64,000 nucleotides of DNA from Micromonospora avicenniae (GTDB lineage: Bacteria > Actinomycetota > Actinomycetes > Mycobacteriales > Micromonosporaceae): positions 21,452 through 85,451 of the forward strand of contig NZ_FTNF01000024.1 of the NCBI RefSeq assembly GCF_900156065.1, read 5' to 3'. The notes under the pieces are model-generated. The model did no database searches. It had not been told where the DNA came from and saw only the letters and a program-made list of their open reading frames with translations. Positions 24,152-33,384 of the stretch are shown one piece after another (positions within the stretch are counted from its first letter, which is position 1; each line of letters begins with the position of its first letter). The position numbers were made by a program, and so were the translations under genes.

Positions 24152-26626
24152 GGTGTTCAGGGTAAAGGTGTCCACGTCGTAGAGCGCCCCGGTGCCCGAC
24201 CCGGCGAACGTCAGGTAGAGCGTCGTGGTGCCGGCGGGCGGACTGGTGACCGTGCCGGTGACCGTGGTGAAGGTCTCCCAGCCGCCGGTCACGGGCACGG
24301 TGGCCGACCCGATCACGGTGCCGGTGGCCGAGCCGGTCCGCAGCTGGAGGGTGCCGCCGGCACCGGCCGACGAGACCCGGGCGGTGAACGAGGTCACGTT
24401 GCCGACCTGGTAGGGCTCGAAGGCGATCCAGTCGCCGTTGTGGATGTCGCCGACCGTCTTGCCGCCCTCGGCCGCTGCCTTGTCGAAGGTGTTGATCCCC
24501 GACGAGGTCTTGAAGTGCTCGGCCTGGCGGTGCCGGGGCTGGAGAGTGTGCTGGGTGTGGGTGGTGAGGCCTCCCGCGTCGGTGTACTCGGCGTCGAAGA
24601 TCGCGAAGATGTTCGCCGCGTAGTCGTGTTCACCGTCGACGGGGATCGTGATGGTGCCGGAGCAGCCGTTCTGCGAGGTGATCTGGTGCCCGTGCTGGTC
24701 GTGGCCGAGCACGTAGGTCATCTTGACCTTGGTGCAGTCGATCGTGCCGTCCTCCGGGTCGGTGACGGTGATGCTGAACGGCACCGAGTCGCCGAAGGAG
24801 AAGAGCTTGCCGTTCCCGGGGTTGGTGATGGTCACCGTGGGCGCGGTGTTGCCGACGTTGATCACCACGTTGGCACTGCCGGTGGCACCCTGCGGGTCAC
24901 GCACGGTGAGGGTTGCCGTGTACGTGCCGTTGGCGGTGTAGGTCTTCGTGGGGTTGGCCGCCGTGGAGGTGGTGCCGTCCCCGAAGGCCCACTGGTAGGT
25001 CAGCGCCCCGCCGTCGGGGTCCGACGAGCCCGCCGAGGAGAACGCCACGGTCAGTGGGGCGGCGCCGGAGGTCTTGTCGGCTGCCGCCCGGGCCGTGGGT
25101 GCCCGGTTGCCGCCGCCGATGTAGTCGAAGCGGTAGAGCGCCGAGTTGGCATCCCCGTTGAAGTAGCCGGTGCCGTAGTCCAGGACGTAGTACGCGCCGT
25201 CCGGGCCGAAGGCCGAGTCCATCACCTGCTTGCCGGTCCACGGGAAGGCGTCGATGGTGCCCCGGGAGCCGTCGGCGTTGACGTGGATCGGCTTGATCCA
25301 GCCGCGGCCGAACTCGGTGGCGAAGAACTGACCGTCGAAGGACTGCGGGAACTTCGTGGTCGAGGGGTTGGCGGCGTTGTACCGGTAGACCGGGCCGCCC
25401 ATCGGGGACTCCGAGCCGCCACCGAACTCGGACGGGCTGCCCGCGTCACCGCCGTAGCGGATCCAGGCGGGCTGCGCCGGCGGCAGGGTGGGCCGACCGG
25501 TGTTCCGGAACGAATTGTTCGTCGGGCCGCCGGTGCAGTTGAACTTCGGGCCGGTGGCGTTGGTGGCGAAGTTCCACTCGTTGTACGTCTCGGTGCTGGT
25601 GTTGGTGCCGGTGCAGTACGGCCAGCCGTAGTTGCCCGGCCCGGCGACCCGGTTGAACTCGACCTGACCCGACGGGCCGCGGGTGGCGCTGGTCGAGCCG
25701 GCGTCCGGCCCGTAGTCACCCACGTAGACGATGCCGGTGGCCTTGTCCACGCTCATCCGGAACGGGTTACGGAAACCCATCGCGTAGACCTCGGGGCGGG
25801 CGCCCGAGGTGCCGGCCGGAAAGAGGTTCCCGGAGGGTATCGAGTACGTGCCGTTCGCGTTCACCTTGATCCGGAGGATCTTGCCGCGCAGGTCGTTGGT
25901 GTTGCCGGCGCTGCGTTGCGCGTCGAACCCGGGGTTGCGGTTGGTGCGTTCGTCGATCGGGGCGTACCCGGATGAGTCGAACGGGTTGGTGTCGTCGCCG
26001 GTGGAGAGGTAGAGGTTCCCGGCGGCGTCGAAGTCGATGTCGCCACCGACGTGGCAGCAGAGGCCCCGGTCGGCGGGCACGTCGAGCACGTCGACCTTGC
26101 TGGCCTGGTTGATGGTGAAGTCGGCGTTGAGGGTGAAGCGGGACAGCCGGTTGACGCCCTGCCAGGCGGAGAAGTCGGTGCCGGTGGCCGGCGCGTCGCC
26201 GGCCGGGGTGGCGAGCGGCGGCGCGTAGTAGAGGAAGATGTGCCGGTTGCTGGCGAAGTTCGGGTCCACCCCGACGCCCTGCAGGCCTTCCTCGTCGTGG
26301 GTGTAGACGGGAATGGTGCCGGCCACGGTGGTGGTGCCGTTCGCGTCGGTGCGCCGCAGTGTGCCGTTGCGCGCGGTGTGCAGTACCGAGCGGTCCGGCA
26401 GCACGGCCAACGACATCGGCTCGCCCAGCTCGGCGACGCCGCGGGCGAGCTCGACCTGCTGGAAGTCGGTGGCGTTGATCGGATGGGCCTGAGCCGGAGT
26501 CGGGCCGCCGAGGGCGGCCGGGCCCGCGCCGAGGGAGACCGTGCCGGCCGCGACGACCAGCAGCAAGGCCGAACCGGCGGTGAGCCGACGTCGGGGTCGG
26601 TGGTGGATTCTGTCCGATCTGGACAT
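23756..26626 (-). CDS. Secreted glucose/sorbosone dehydrogenase-PKD-CBM6-ricin B lectin protein
   Basis: 956 residues. Order: Arg-rich signal peptide to about 47 (SALLLVVAAGTVSLG); PQQ-type glucose/sorbosone dehydrogenase propeller about 55-495 (SVLHTARNGTLRRTD, DRGLCCHVGGDIDFD, NDLRGKILRIKV, AMGFRNPFRMSVDKATG); PKD about 505-590; a domain with VLGHDQHGH near 637 and a GCSG cysteine; CBM6-like about 705-815; ricin B lectin 826-956. It shares domain plan from propeller to VLGHD domain with the 15405-18734 protein but lacks ThuA, which sits in the downstream gene. ATG at 26626 chosen for the signal peptide; the ribosome site is weak. Confidence 0.88.
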   Translation of the reverse strand: MSRSDRIHHRPRRRLTAGSALLLVVAAGTVSLGAGPAALGGPTPAQAHPINATDFQQVELARGVAELGEPMSLAVLPDRSVLHTARNGTLRRTDANGTTTVAGTIPVYTHDEEGLQGVGVDPNFASNRHIFLYYAPPLATPAGDAPATGTDFSAWQGVNRLSRFTLNADFTINQASKVDVLDVPADRGLCCHVGGDIDFDAAGNLYLSTGDDTNPFDSSGYAPIDERTNRNPGFDAQRSAGNTNDLRGKILRIKVNANGTYSIPSGNLFPAGTSGARPEVYAMGFRNPFRMSVDKATGIVYVGDYGPDAGSTSATRGPSGQVEFNRVAGPGNYGWPYCTGTNTSTETYNEWNFATNATGPKFNCTGGPTNNSFRNTGRPTLPPAQPAWIRYGGDAGSPSEFGGGSESPMGGPVYRYNAANPSTTKFPQSFDGQFFATEFGRGWIKPIHVNADGSRGTIDAFPWTGKQVMDSAFGPDGAYYVLDYGTGYFNGDANSALYRFDYIGGGNRAPTARAAADKTSGAAPLTVAFSSAGSSDPDGGALTYQWAFGDGTTSTAANPTKTYTANGTYTATLTVRDPQGATGSANVVINVGNTAPTVTITNPGNGKLFSFGDSVPFSITVTDPEDGTIDCTKVKMTYVLGHDQHGHQITSQNGCSGTITIPVDGEHDYAANIFAIFDAEYTDAGGLTTHTQHTLQPRHRQAEHFKTSSGINTFDKAAAEGGKTVGDIHNGDWIAFEPYQVGNVTSFTARVSSAGAGGTLQLRTGSATGTVIGSATVPVTGGWETFTTVTGTVTSPPAGTTTLYLTFAGSGTGALYDVDTFTLNTGGGTSGTGPIRGLAGKCLDVRSGATADGTQIQLYTCNGSAAQTWTVTPNSTVRALGKCLDVSGGGSADGTKIQLWTCNGTGAQNWSAQADGTLRNPQSGKCLDVSGNNSADSTPVHLWTCTGAANQKWILP

Positions 26627-26849
26627 GGTGGGGCTGTCCCTTCCTGACGACTGACTGCCAGGCGGGGCGCGCGCCGACGCGCCGGGGCCGTAGCGGGGGG
26701 GTTGCGGTGTGGCCCGCCGGGGTGCCGATCCGGCCGGCCGTGAACACTCCGACGCTGGAGCCACCCGCGCGGAGGTCACCAGTCGATGGGTTACCGCGCC
26801 GCCGGTTCGCCTCGACGAAACAGTGTGGTATTGGCCACGACATTAAGTT

Positions 26850-26865
26850 ACACACTTGAATGTGT
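26850..26865. promoter_or_regulatory. 16 bp palindrome upstream of the lectin-gene pair
   Basis: Arms ACACA and TGTGT around CTTGAA lie in an AT-richer patch about 225 nt upstream of the dehydrogenase-lectin start. The 305 nt gap 26627-26931 otherwise shows no clear signal; this patch is the best candidate promoter/operator region. Confidence 0.35.
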
Positions 26866-26931
26866 CTATACCTTCTGCCGGGCCGAACCGGACTTCCGCT
26901 CGACCTGTCGAAAGTCGCGGGTAGGGGCTGG

Positions 26932-27999
26932 TCAGGAGCGGCGGTCGATCGCCTGCTCGGCGAGGCCGATCAGCGCCGCGCGGGTCGCGGTGTCCACCGG
27001 CGCACGCTCGAGCGCCGCCAGCGCCTGCTCGGTACGCACCCGGATCATCTGCTCGATCCGGGTCCGCGCGCCGGTCGCCTCGATGATCGTGCGCAGCTCG
27101 GCCGCGCCGTCGGCGTCCAGCTCGGGATTGCCGAAGAGTTCGCGCAGCCGTGCCGTCTGCGTCCGGTCGGCGGCGCTGCGGGCCAGCGCCATCATCACCG
27201 TCGGTTTGCCCTCGCGCAGGTCGTCCAGGATCGACTTGCCGGTGACCGCCGGATCACCGAAGACGCCGAGCACGTCGTCGCGGAGCTGGAACGCGTCGCC
27301 CAACGGGTCGCCGAAATCGGCGAGCCTCTCGATGAGCTCCGGCGGGCCACCGGCCAGCGCCGCGCCGATCTGCAACGGCCGGGTGACCGTATAGCGGGCG
27401 GCCTTCATCCGGATCACGGTCAGGGCGCTCGCCACCGAGCCGTCCCCGACCCCGGAGACGAGGTCCAGGTACTCCCCTGCGATCACCTCCGTACGCATCA
27501 GGGCGAACATCGCGTACCCCCGGTGCACCTGCTCGGTGGGCAGGCCGCACTCGTGGAACATCTGGTCCGACCAGGCGGCGCAGAGGTCCCCGCAGAGCAG
27601 GGCCGTATTCCGCCCGTACGTCTCCGGGTCGCCCCGCCACGATGAACGCGCGTGCAGGTCGGCGAAGAGACGGTGCACCGACGGCTCCCCCCGGCGGCGG
27701 TCACTGCCGTCGAGGATGTCGTCGTGGATCAGGGCGAACGCGTGGAACAACTCCAGGGCGGCCGCGGCCACCACGATGGGCGCACCATCCTCCCCACCGG
27801 CACCGCGCCAGCCCCAGTAACAGAAGAGCGGACGCAGTCGCTTACCACCGGCCAGCACGAACCGCTGCAACGCGGTGAACACGCCACGCGGCGCGCCGTC
27901 CGGCCAGTCCGGCCCCTGACGGTCGAGGAACGCGGCCAGCTCGGCGTCGAAACGGCCCCGCAGGCCACTCGCGTCGGTCGGCGCAACCGTGACCGTCAC
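26932..27999 (-). CDS. Polyprenyl diphosphate synthase
   Basis: 355 residues of the trans-isoprenyl diphosphate synthase fold. First aspartate-rich motif HDDILDGSD (about residue 93) preceded by GGKRLRPLF (substrate-diphosphate Lys/Arg) and second motif FQLRDDVLGVFGDP, then GKSILDDLREGKPT. It condenses isopentenyl diphosphate onto allylic diphosphates; product length is not predictable. GTG at 27999 overlaps the upstream phosphatase stop (GTGA) with AAGGAGG upstream. As the last gene of the ebo-like run it probably supplies the prenyl donor for the UbiA-type enzyme (33381-34460). Confidence 0.9.
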   Translation of the reverse strand: MTVTVAPTDASGLRGRFDAELAAFLDRQGPDWPDGAPRGVFTALQRFVLAGGKRLRPLFCYWGWRGAGGEDGAPIVVAAAALELFHAFALIHDDILDGSDRRRGEPSVHRLFADLHARSSWRGDPETYGRNTALLCGDLCAAWSDQMFHECGLPTEQVHRGYAMFALMRTEVIAGEYLDLVSGVGDGSVASALTVIRMKAARYTVTRPLQIGAALAGGPPELIERLADFGDPLGDAFQLRDDVLGVFGDPAVTGKSILDDLREGKPTVMMALARSAADRTQTARLRELFGNPELDADGAAELRTIIEATGARTRIEQMIRVRTEQALAALERAPVDTATRAALIGLAEQAIDRRS

Positions 28000-29402
28000 C
28001 GGGTGTCCTCCTTCGTGGCCGCGCCGAGCCCGGCGAGCTCCAGCAGCAGCGGCTTCACGTCCGTCGCGGCGAGACGCTCCCGGGCCGCGGCCGGGTCCGA
28101 GCAGAGCAGCACCGGCCCGTCCGCCGGGTCGGCCGGCAGCCGTCCGTGCGAACCGCGTACCGCCCGCGCGCCCGCGTCCAGCCCGACCACACTCATCAGG
28201 TAACGCATGCCGAGCTTCTTCCGGGCCAGCGCCACCGCTGCCCGACGCTTGGCCGCCGCGGGAGCGGCCGGGTCGAAGAAGAGCTCGGCCGGGTCGTACC
28301 CGGGCTTGCGATGGATCTCCACGAGCCGGGCGAAGTCCGGCGCCCGGTCGTCGTCCAGCCAGTAGTAGTAGGTGAACCAGGCATCCGGCTCGGCCACGAG
28401 CACCAGCTCTCCGGCCCGCTCATGGTCCAGCCCGTACGCGGCCTTGCCGTCGGCGTCCAACACCTCGGCCACCCCGGGCAGGCCGGCGCAGAGCTTCGCC
28501 ACCGCCGGCACGTCCGCCGCGTCCCGCACGTAGACGTGCGCGACCTGGTGGTCGGCGACCGCGAACGCTCGGGACGTCCACGGATCCAGGTACTCCATGC
28601 CGGCCTGGGTGTGCACCCGCAGCAGCCCCTCGGCACGCAGCAGCCGGTTGACGTCGACCGGGCGGGACACGTCGGTGATGCCGTACTCCGACAGCACCAC
28701 CACTGTCGCGTCCCGGGCCTCGGCGGCGTCGAGCAGCGGGCCGAGCACCACGTCCAACTCGGCCGCGGCGGCCGCGGCCCGGGGCGAGGAGGCGCCGTGC
28801 CGTTGCAGGTCGTAGTCCAGGTGCGGCACGTAGACCAGGGTCAGGTCCGGTGCCTGGTCGGCGAGGATCTGCTCGGCCGCCCGGCAGATCCAGGCGGAGG
28901 AGGCCAGCCCGGCGCCCGGACCCCAGTAGCTGAAGAGCGGGAAGGTGCCGAGCCGCCCGGTGAGCGCCTCGTGCAGCTGCGGCGGGTCGGTGTAGCAGTC
29001 CGGGTCCTTACGCCCGTCGGCGTGGTAGATCGGCCGGGGCGTGACCGTCCAGTCGACGTCCGCACCCATCGCGTACCACCAGCAGACGTTGGCCACCGTG
29101 TAGCCGGGCTCGACCCGCCGGGCCGCCTGCCAGAGCTTCTCCCCGCCGACGAGGGCGTTGTGCTGCCGCCAGAGCAGCACGTCGCCGAGGTCCCGGAAGT
29201 ACCACCCGTTGCCCACGATGCCGTGCCCGGCGGGCGGCTCCCCGGTGAGGAACGTGGACTGCACCGAGCAGGTCACCGCCGGCAGCACGGTACCGAGCTC
29301 GGCCTGGAAGCCACGCTCGGCGACCGCCCGCAGCCGCGGCATGTGCGCCAGCAACCGGGGGGTCAGCCCGACCACGTCCAGCACCACCAGACGACGACTC
29401 AT
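27996..29402 (-). CDS. Alkaline phosphatase/nucleotide pyrophosphatase-family protein (EboF-like)
   Basis: 468 residues starting MSRRLVVLDVVGLTPRLLAH, the usual first strand with metal-binding Asp. The nucleophile region is TCSVQSTFLTGEPPAGHG, then VPHLDYDLQRHG (Asp/His ligands) and VVVLSEYGITDV where most relatives have SDHGM, and VADHQVAHVYV. These fit the phosphodiesterase/alkaline phosphatase superfamily; SEYGI suggests altered metal chemistry. No signal peptide. Both ends overlap neighbours by four bases. In described ebo operons the last member is such a protein; its substrate is unknown. Confidence 0.82.
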   Translation of the reverse strand: MSRRLVVLDVVGLTPRLLAHMPRLRAVAERGFQAELGTVLPAVTCSVQSTFLTGEPPAGHGIVGNGWYFRDLGDVLLWRQHNALVGGEKLWQAARRVEPGYTVANVCWWYAMGADVDWTVTPRPIYHADGRKDPDCYTDPPQLHEALTGRLGTFPLFSYWGPGAGLASSAWICRAAEQILADQAPDLTLVYVPHLDYDLQRHGASSPRAAAAAAELDVVLGPLLDAAEARDATVVVLSEYGITDVSRPVDVNRLLRAEGLLRVHTQAGMEYLDPWTSRAFAVADHQVAHVYVRDAADVPAVAKLCAGLPGVAEVLDADGKAAYGLDHERAGELVLVAEPDAWFTYYYWLDDDRAPDFARLVEIHRKPGYDPAELFFDPAAPAAAKRRAAVALARKKLGMRYLMSVVGLDAGARAVRGSHGRLPADPADGPVLLCSDPAAARERLAATDVKPLLLELAGLGAATKEDTR

Positions 29403-30637
29403 GCCGGCACCTCGCTCCGCTCGACGCCGCTGCGCGGCGATCCCTGATCTGGCACGCCCGCCGGGCCGACGGGCGCGAGGCCGAGCGCGGTCAGCTCGGC
29501 CCGGGCGAAGGCGAGCTCGGCGGCGATCCCCGAGGCCAGCTCCGCGTCGGTGCGGGGGCGCCGCGCCTCCGGCAGCACCCCCCAGGTGTAGGTCTCGACG
29601 TCGAGGTGGTCGCAGCCCGCGTCCGGGCCGCTGAACAGCTCGGTCAACGCGGCGCGCAGCACCGGGACGGTGGACTCCAACGGCGCCTCGGGCGGAGCGT
29701 GCAACGGCACGTGGTAGTGCACCCGCCACCGCCCCGGCAGCCGCGCGTCGAGCGCGGCGTCGAGGTCGTCCGCCGCGTACGCCGGATCGGCCGGGTCGTC
29801 GCCGACCGCGCAACCGGCGGCCCGGGTCTGGTGCAGGAAGCGCGGCTCGACCCAACGTCGGAGCGCCTCGGCGGAGCCGACCGGGTCGGCCGCCTCCAGG
29901 GCGGCCGAGACCTGCACCTTCACCACGGGCAGGCCGGCCGCGCGCAGCCGGGTCAGCGCCTCGGCCGGCTCCTCCCAAGCGCAGGCGAGGTGCGCGAGAT
30001 CGACGCACACGCCGAGTCGTTCGGTGTCCATTGCGGACAGCATGGCAGCGGATTGTTTCGTGCTCTCCACCAGACAGCCGGGTTCCGGCTCGAACCCGAC
30101 CCGGATCCGTCGACCGGTGTCCCGCTCCACCTCGGCCAGCCCGGCGGCGAGCTGGTCCAGCCGCGCCCGGGCCGTCCCGGCGCGGGCGGCGTCCCACGGC
30201 GATCGCCACGCCAGCGGCAGGGTGGAGATGGAGCCGCGGGCCGCGTCGTCGGGAAGCAGATCGGCGAGGACCCGGGCCAGGTCCAGGGTGTAGGCGAGCC
30301 GGTCCGGCGTGGTCCAGTCCGGGTGGTAGACGTCGCCCTTGACCACCGGGGCCTGGAAGGCCGCGTACGGGAAGCCGTTGAGGGTGACCACCTCCAGGCC
30401 CCGCGCGGTCAGCTCGGCTCGCAGCCGGAGGCGGGCCGCCGGCTCGGCGGCGAGCGCCGCGGCGACCGGGGCCGCCAGCCAGAGCCCGAGCCCCAGCAGG
30501 TCGGAGCCGAGCTGCTGGCGGACCGGAACGGCGTAGGTGTCCAGTTGCGCGATGATGCCGGCGAGGTCCTCGGCCGGATGCACGTTGGTGCAGTAGCCGA
30601 GGTGAACGAGCTCGCCGGACGCGTGCCGCAGTCGCAT
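29399..30637 (-). CDS. eboE: EboE-family metabolite traffic protein (TIM barrel)
   Basis: 412 residues of a sugar-isomerase-like TIM barrel. Start MRLRHASGELVHLGYCTNVH, then LEVVTLNGFPYAAFQAPVVK, VYHPDWTTPDRL, IRVGFEPEPGCLVE, LGVCVDLAHLACAWEEP and HYHVPLHAPP; the LGYCTNVHPAE and NGFPYxxF patterns are typical of EboE. EboE in cyanobacterial ebo operons is needed for moving a scytonemin precursor, but its reaction is not known. The start (30637) shares one base with the TatD stop (TGATG), and the stop overlaps the EboF-like start by four. Confidence 0.85.
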   Translation of the reverse strand: MRLRHASGELVHLGYCTNVHPAEDLAGIIAQLDTYAVPVRQQLGSDLLGLGLWLAAPVAAALAAEPAARLRLRAELTARGLEVVTLNGFPYAAFQAPVVKGDVYHPDWTTPDRLAYTLDLARVLADLLPDDAARGSISTLPLAWRSPWDAARAGTARARLDQLAAGLAEVERDTGRRIRVGFEPEPGCLVESTKQSAAMLSAMDTERLGVCVDLAHLACAWEEPAEALTRLRAAGLPVVKVQVSAALEAADPVGSAEALRRWVEPRFLHQTRAAGCAVGDDPADPAYAADDLDAALDARLPGRWRVHYHVPLHAPPEAPLESTVPVLRAALTELFSGPDAGCDHLDVETYTWGVLPEARRPRTDAELASGIAAELAFARAELTALGLAPVGPAGVPDQGSPRSGVERSEVPA

Positions 30638-31503
30638 CAGCTCCCCCCGCGCAGGATCGAGTTGCCGGCGAAGGTCGCGGGCGGCGGATCGAGGTCGGTG
30701 ACCTCCACGTCGGTCAGGTCGAGCCGCTTGGACTGGCCGTAGAACTCCACCGGGTTGCGCCACAGCACCTGGTCGACGTCGTCGGCGGTGAACCCGGCCG
30801 CCAGCATCGCCTCAGCGGTGGCCCGGGTTAGCAGCGGGTCCGAACGCCCCCAGTCGGCGGCCGAGTTGACCAGCATCCGCTCGGTGCCGTGCTCCCGCAG
30901 GATCTCCACCATCCGGGGCGGTGACATCTTCGTGTCGGGGTAGATGGAGAAGGCGAGCCAGCAGCCGGTGTCCCGAACGAGCTTCACGGTGACCTCGTTG
31001 AGGTGGTCGAGCACCACCCGGCCGGGTTCGATGCCGGACTCGCGGACCACCGCGAGACTGCGCTCCACGCCCCGGGCCTTGTCGCGGTGCGGGGTGTGCA
31101 CCAACGCGGGCAGGTCGTGCGCCACGGCGAGCGCGAGCTGCGCGGCGAACGCGTCGTCCTCCTCCGGGGTCATCGAGTCGTACCCGATCTCCCCGACCGC
31201 CACCACACCGTCCTTCTCCAGGTAGTTCGGCAGCAGATCGAGCACCGGCCGGCAGCGCGGGTCGTTGGCCTCCTTCGGGTTCAACGCGATGGTGGCGTAG
31301 TGCCGTACGCCGAACTGCCCGGCCCGGAACGGCTCCCAGCCGACCAGCGAGTCGAAGTAGTCGGTGAACGAGGCGGGACTGGTACGCGGCTGCCCGAGCC
31401 AGAACGCCGGCTCGACCACCGCTCGTACTCCGGCCGCGGCCATCCGCTCGTAGTCGTCGGTGGTGCGCGAGGTCATGTGGATGTGTGGGTCGAAGATGCG
31501 CAT
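30637..31503 (-). CDS. TatD-family hydrolase (EboB-like)
   Basis: 288 residues of a TIM-barrel metallohydrolase. The N-terminal metal motif is FDPHIHMTSRT (HxH), later VVAVGEIGYDSM with its Glu, LVHTPHRDK and VVLDHLNE with histidines, and LVNSAADWGRSD with the Asp. TatD proteins hydrolyse phosphodiesters (DNA) or related bonds, but the EboB branch has no proven substrate. One-base TGATG overlaps on both sides place it firmly in the eboA-B-E-F run. Confidence 0.85.
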   Translation of the reverse strand: MRIFDPHIHMTSRTTDDYERMAAAGVRAVVEPAFWLGQPRTSPASFTDYFDSLVGWEPFRAGQFGVRHYATIALNPKEANDPRCRPVLDLLPNYLEKDGVVAVGEIGYDSMTPEEDDAFAAQLALAVAHDLPALVHTPHRDKARGVERSLAVVRESGIEPGRVVLDHLNEVTVKLVRDTGCWLAFSIYPDTKMSPPRMVEILREHGTERMLVNSAADWGRSDPLLTRATAEAMLAAGFTADDVDQVLWRNPVEFYGQSKRLDLTDVEVTDLDPPPATFAGNSILRGGS

Positions 31504-32123
31504 CACGCCTCCGTGGCGGTGGGTCGGCCGGAGCCGGCGGTGAGCCGGCCGAGCAGGTCGGTGGCGTCCGCGGGCATGTTCCGCCCGGCGGCGTGCCGTT
31601 CGTCGGCGAGACCGGCGAGCATCACGGCCAGCTCGCCGTCGGCGCGGACGTCGAGGTCGGCCACGGCGGCCAGCGGCACCCCGGTGAAGACGCACTTCAG
31701 GACCGCCTGCCGCCACGCGGCGGCGTCGAGGTGCCGGGCGTACGGGCCGAGCGCGGCGGCGAGCAGCCGCGTGTCGTTGGTCCGGATCGCGTCGTGCAGC
31801 AGGGGCACCGCCGCCGCGCCGATCGGCAGCAGCGGCAGGGCCTTGAGCACGGCCCGTTTCTCGGCCGCGTCGCCCCGCCGGTAGAGGCTGTCGGCGTATT
31901 CGGCGTGGTCGGCGGGCAGGGTGGTGAGCAGTAGTGCGCGGGCGGCCTCGTCAGCGGTCCAGCCGGGTGTGCCGGGCAGCGCGGCCCGACCGCAGCGCCG
32001 GCCGGCGGCCGGGAAGAACCTGGTGATCGTGGCCGGGTCGACCGCCACCTGCCGCAGCGCCTCGTCCAGCCAGTCCGGGTCGGGTACGCCCCGCAGGGCC
32101 ACCCGGAGATGATCCACTGTCAT
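31503..32123 (-). CDS. eboA: EboA domain-containing protein
   Basis: 206 residues, all-helical, with features of EboA: TITRFFPAAGRRCGR, WTADEAARALLLTTLP, YRRGDAAEKRAVLKALPLLP (about residue 85), IRTNDTRLLAAALGPYARHL and QAVLKCVFTGVPLAAV. The repeat-like helices resemble a HEAT-type scaffold. Function is unknown. It is the first gene of the A-B-E-F part; a 229 nt GC-rich gap upstream separates it from the TIM-barrel gene and may hold a second promoter, though none is obvious. Confidence 0.85.
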   Translation of the reverse strand: MTVDHLRVALRGVPDPDWLDEALRQVAVDPATITRFFPAAGRRCGRAALPGTPGWTADEAARALLLTTLPADHAEYADSLYRRGDAAEKRAVLKALPLLPIGAAAVPLLHDAIRTNDTRLLAAALGPYARHLDAAAWRQAVLKCVFTGVPLAAVADLDVRADGELAVMLAGLADERHAAGRNMPADATDLLGRLTAGSGRPTATEA

Positions 32124-32352
32124 CGTGCCTCCCCTCGGCGCCGCTCCGGATCCCGGAGCCTGCGCGTATCGCCGTGGGTGCCCGAGCGTCGCCTCCCCGG
32201 CCGCGGCCGGAAGCCGCGCCGGTGGCCGTGGCCCGGTCGCGACGCCGCGACCGCATCGCCGTGCGCCGTGCCGCGGCCGGAACCGCGGCGTGCTCGCGAC
32301 GAAGGCCGCGGCACCGGCGTGGGTACGCCTCGGACCTCCCTCTGCTCTGCAC

Positions 32353-33384
32353 CTACATAAGCACCGGGGCCGTTCCGGTCGACGGCGCGTCGGTGGGTGC
32401 AGAGCGGAGGGGCGCGGTGGCGTCCGGCTGGGCCGGCACGGCGGGCTGGGCCACCCGCGCAGGTGGTGCCGGCGCGTCCGGCAGGATGCCCGCCCGCGCC
32501 GCGGCGGCGTGCAGGAACTCCAGTGAGCGGGCGGCGACGGCGGGAGCGGCGTGCGAGTGCCGGGGCAGTTCCACGGCGACGAGACCGTGGTAGCCGGCGT
32601 CGTCCAGCGCCCGCAGCACCGGCGGGAAGTCGATCTCACCCTCGCCGAACTCGAGGTGCTCGTGGACGCCCCGGCGCATGTCGTCGATCTGGACGTTCAC
32701 CAGGTGTTCGGCGACCTCATGGACGCAGCGGTCCACCGGCTGCGGCTCCAGGCAGCGACAGTGTCCGATGTCGAGGGTCACGCCGAAGCAGGACGGTCCG
32801 TCGAGCGCGGCGCGCAGCCGTCTCCAGCCGGCGATGTCCTCGACCAGCATGCCCGGCTCCGGCTCGAAGCCCAGCCGTACGCCCGCCCGGTCGGCGGCGT
32901 CGACCACCGTCGCGCAGCCGGCGACCAGCCGGTCCCAGGCCGCCCGGGGCGGGACGTGCTCGGGACGTACGCCGGCCCAGAACGACACCGCCTCCGCGCC
33001 CAGGTCGGCACCGATCCGTACGGCCCGGCGCAGGAACTCGACGCGGCGGGTCGGGTCGTCGTGCAGCAGCGTCGGAGCGTGCTTGTGCCACGGGTCGAGC
33101 AGGTAGCGCGCACCCGTCTCGATCATCACGGCGAGGCCGAGCGCGTCCAGCCGCCGCCGGAGCGCGGTCACCCGGCGGGCCAGCCCCGGCGCGAACGGGT
33201 CGAGGTGGTCGTGGTCGAGGGTGAGCGCCACCCCCGCGTAACCCAGGTCGGCCAGCACGGCGAGCGCATCGTCGAGACGGTGGTTCGCGAAGCCGTTCGT
33301 GCCGTACCCGAAACGCGGGCCGGTGCCCCGGGGGCGGTCGGTCGAGTCGGTCCGGCGGGCTGACGGATCGGTCGCGGTGCTCAT
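32353..33384 (-). CDS. Sugar phosphate isomerase/epimerase-like TIM barrel in ebo-like operon
   Basis: 343 residues. FGYGTNGFANHRLDDALAVL starts the barrel; ligand-bearing strands include GVALTLDHDHLD, VMIETGARYLLDPWHKH, VRLGFEPEPGMLVEDI, VTLDIGHCRC, VNVQIDDMRRGVHEH and LVAVELPRHSH. The GFEPEPG motif is shared with the EboE protein 2 kb away, so the two may be distant paralogues. The C-terminal 40 residues are Pro/Ala-rich. ATG at 33384 overlaps the prenyltransferase stop by four bases. Reaction unknown; epimerising a cyclitol or sugar precursor is a guess. Confidence 0.85.
   Translation of the reverse strand: MSTATDPSARRTDSTDRPRGTGPRFGYGTNGFANHRLDDALAVLADLGYAGVALTLDHDHLDPFAPGLARRVTALRRRLDALGLAVMIETGARYLLDPWHKHAPTLLHDDPTRRVEFLRRAVRIGADLGAEAVSFWAGVRPEHVPPRAAWDRLVAGCATVVDAADRAGVRLGFEPEPGMLVEDIAGWRRLRAALDGPSCFGVTLDIGHCRCLEPQPVDRCVHEVAEHLVNVQIDDMRRGVHEHLEFGEGEIDFPPVLRALDDAGYHGLVAVELPRHSHAAPAVAARSLEFLHAAAARAGILPDAPAPPARVAQPAVPAQPDATAPLRSAPTDAPSTGTAPVLM

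Noticed and set aside
22964..25975. Very long open frame (about 1000 codons) on + opposite the lectin genes
   Set aside because: Antisense shadow of high-GC coding DNA; Arg/Gly/Val-rich composition, no motifs, while the minus strand has full domain matches.
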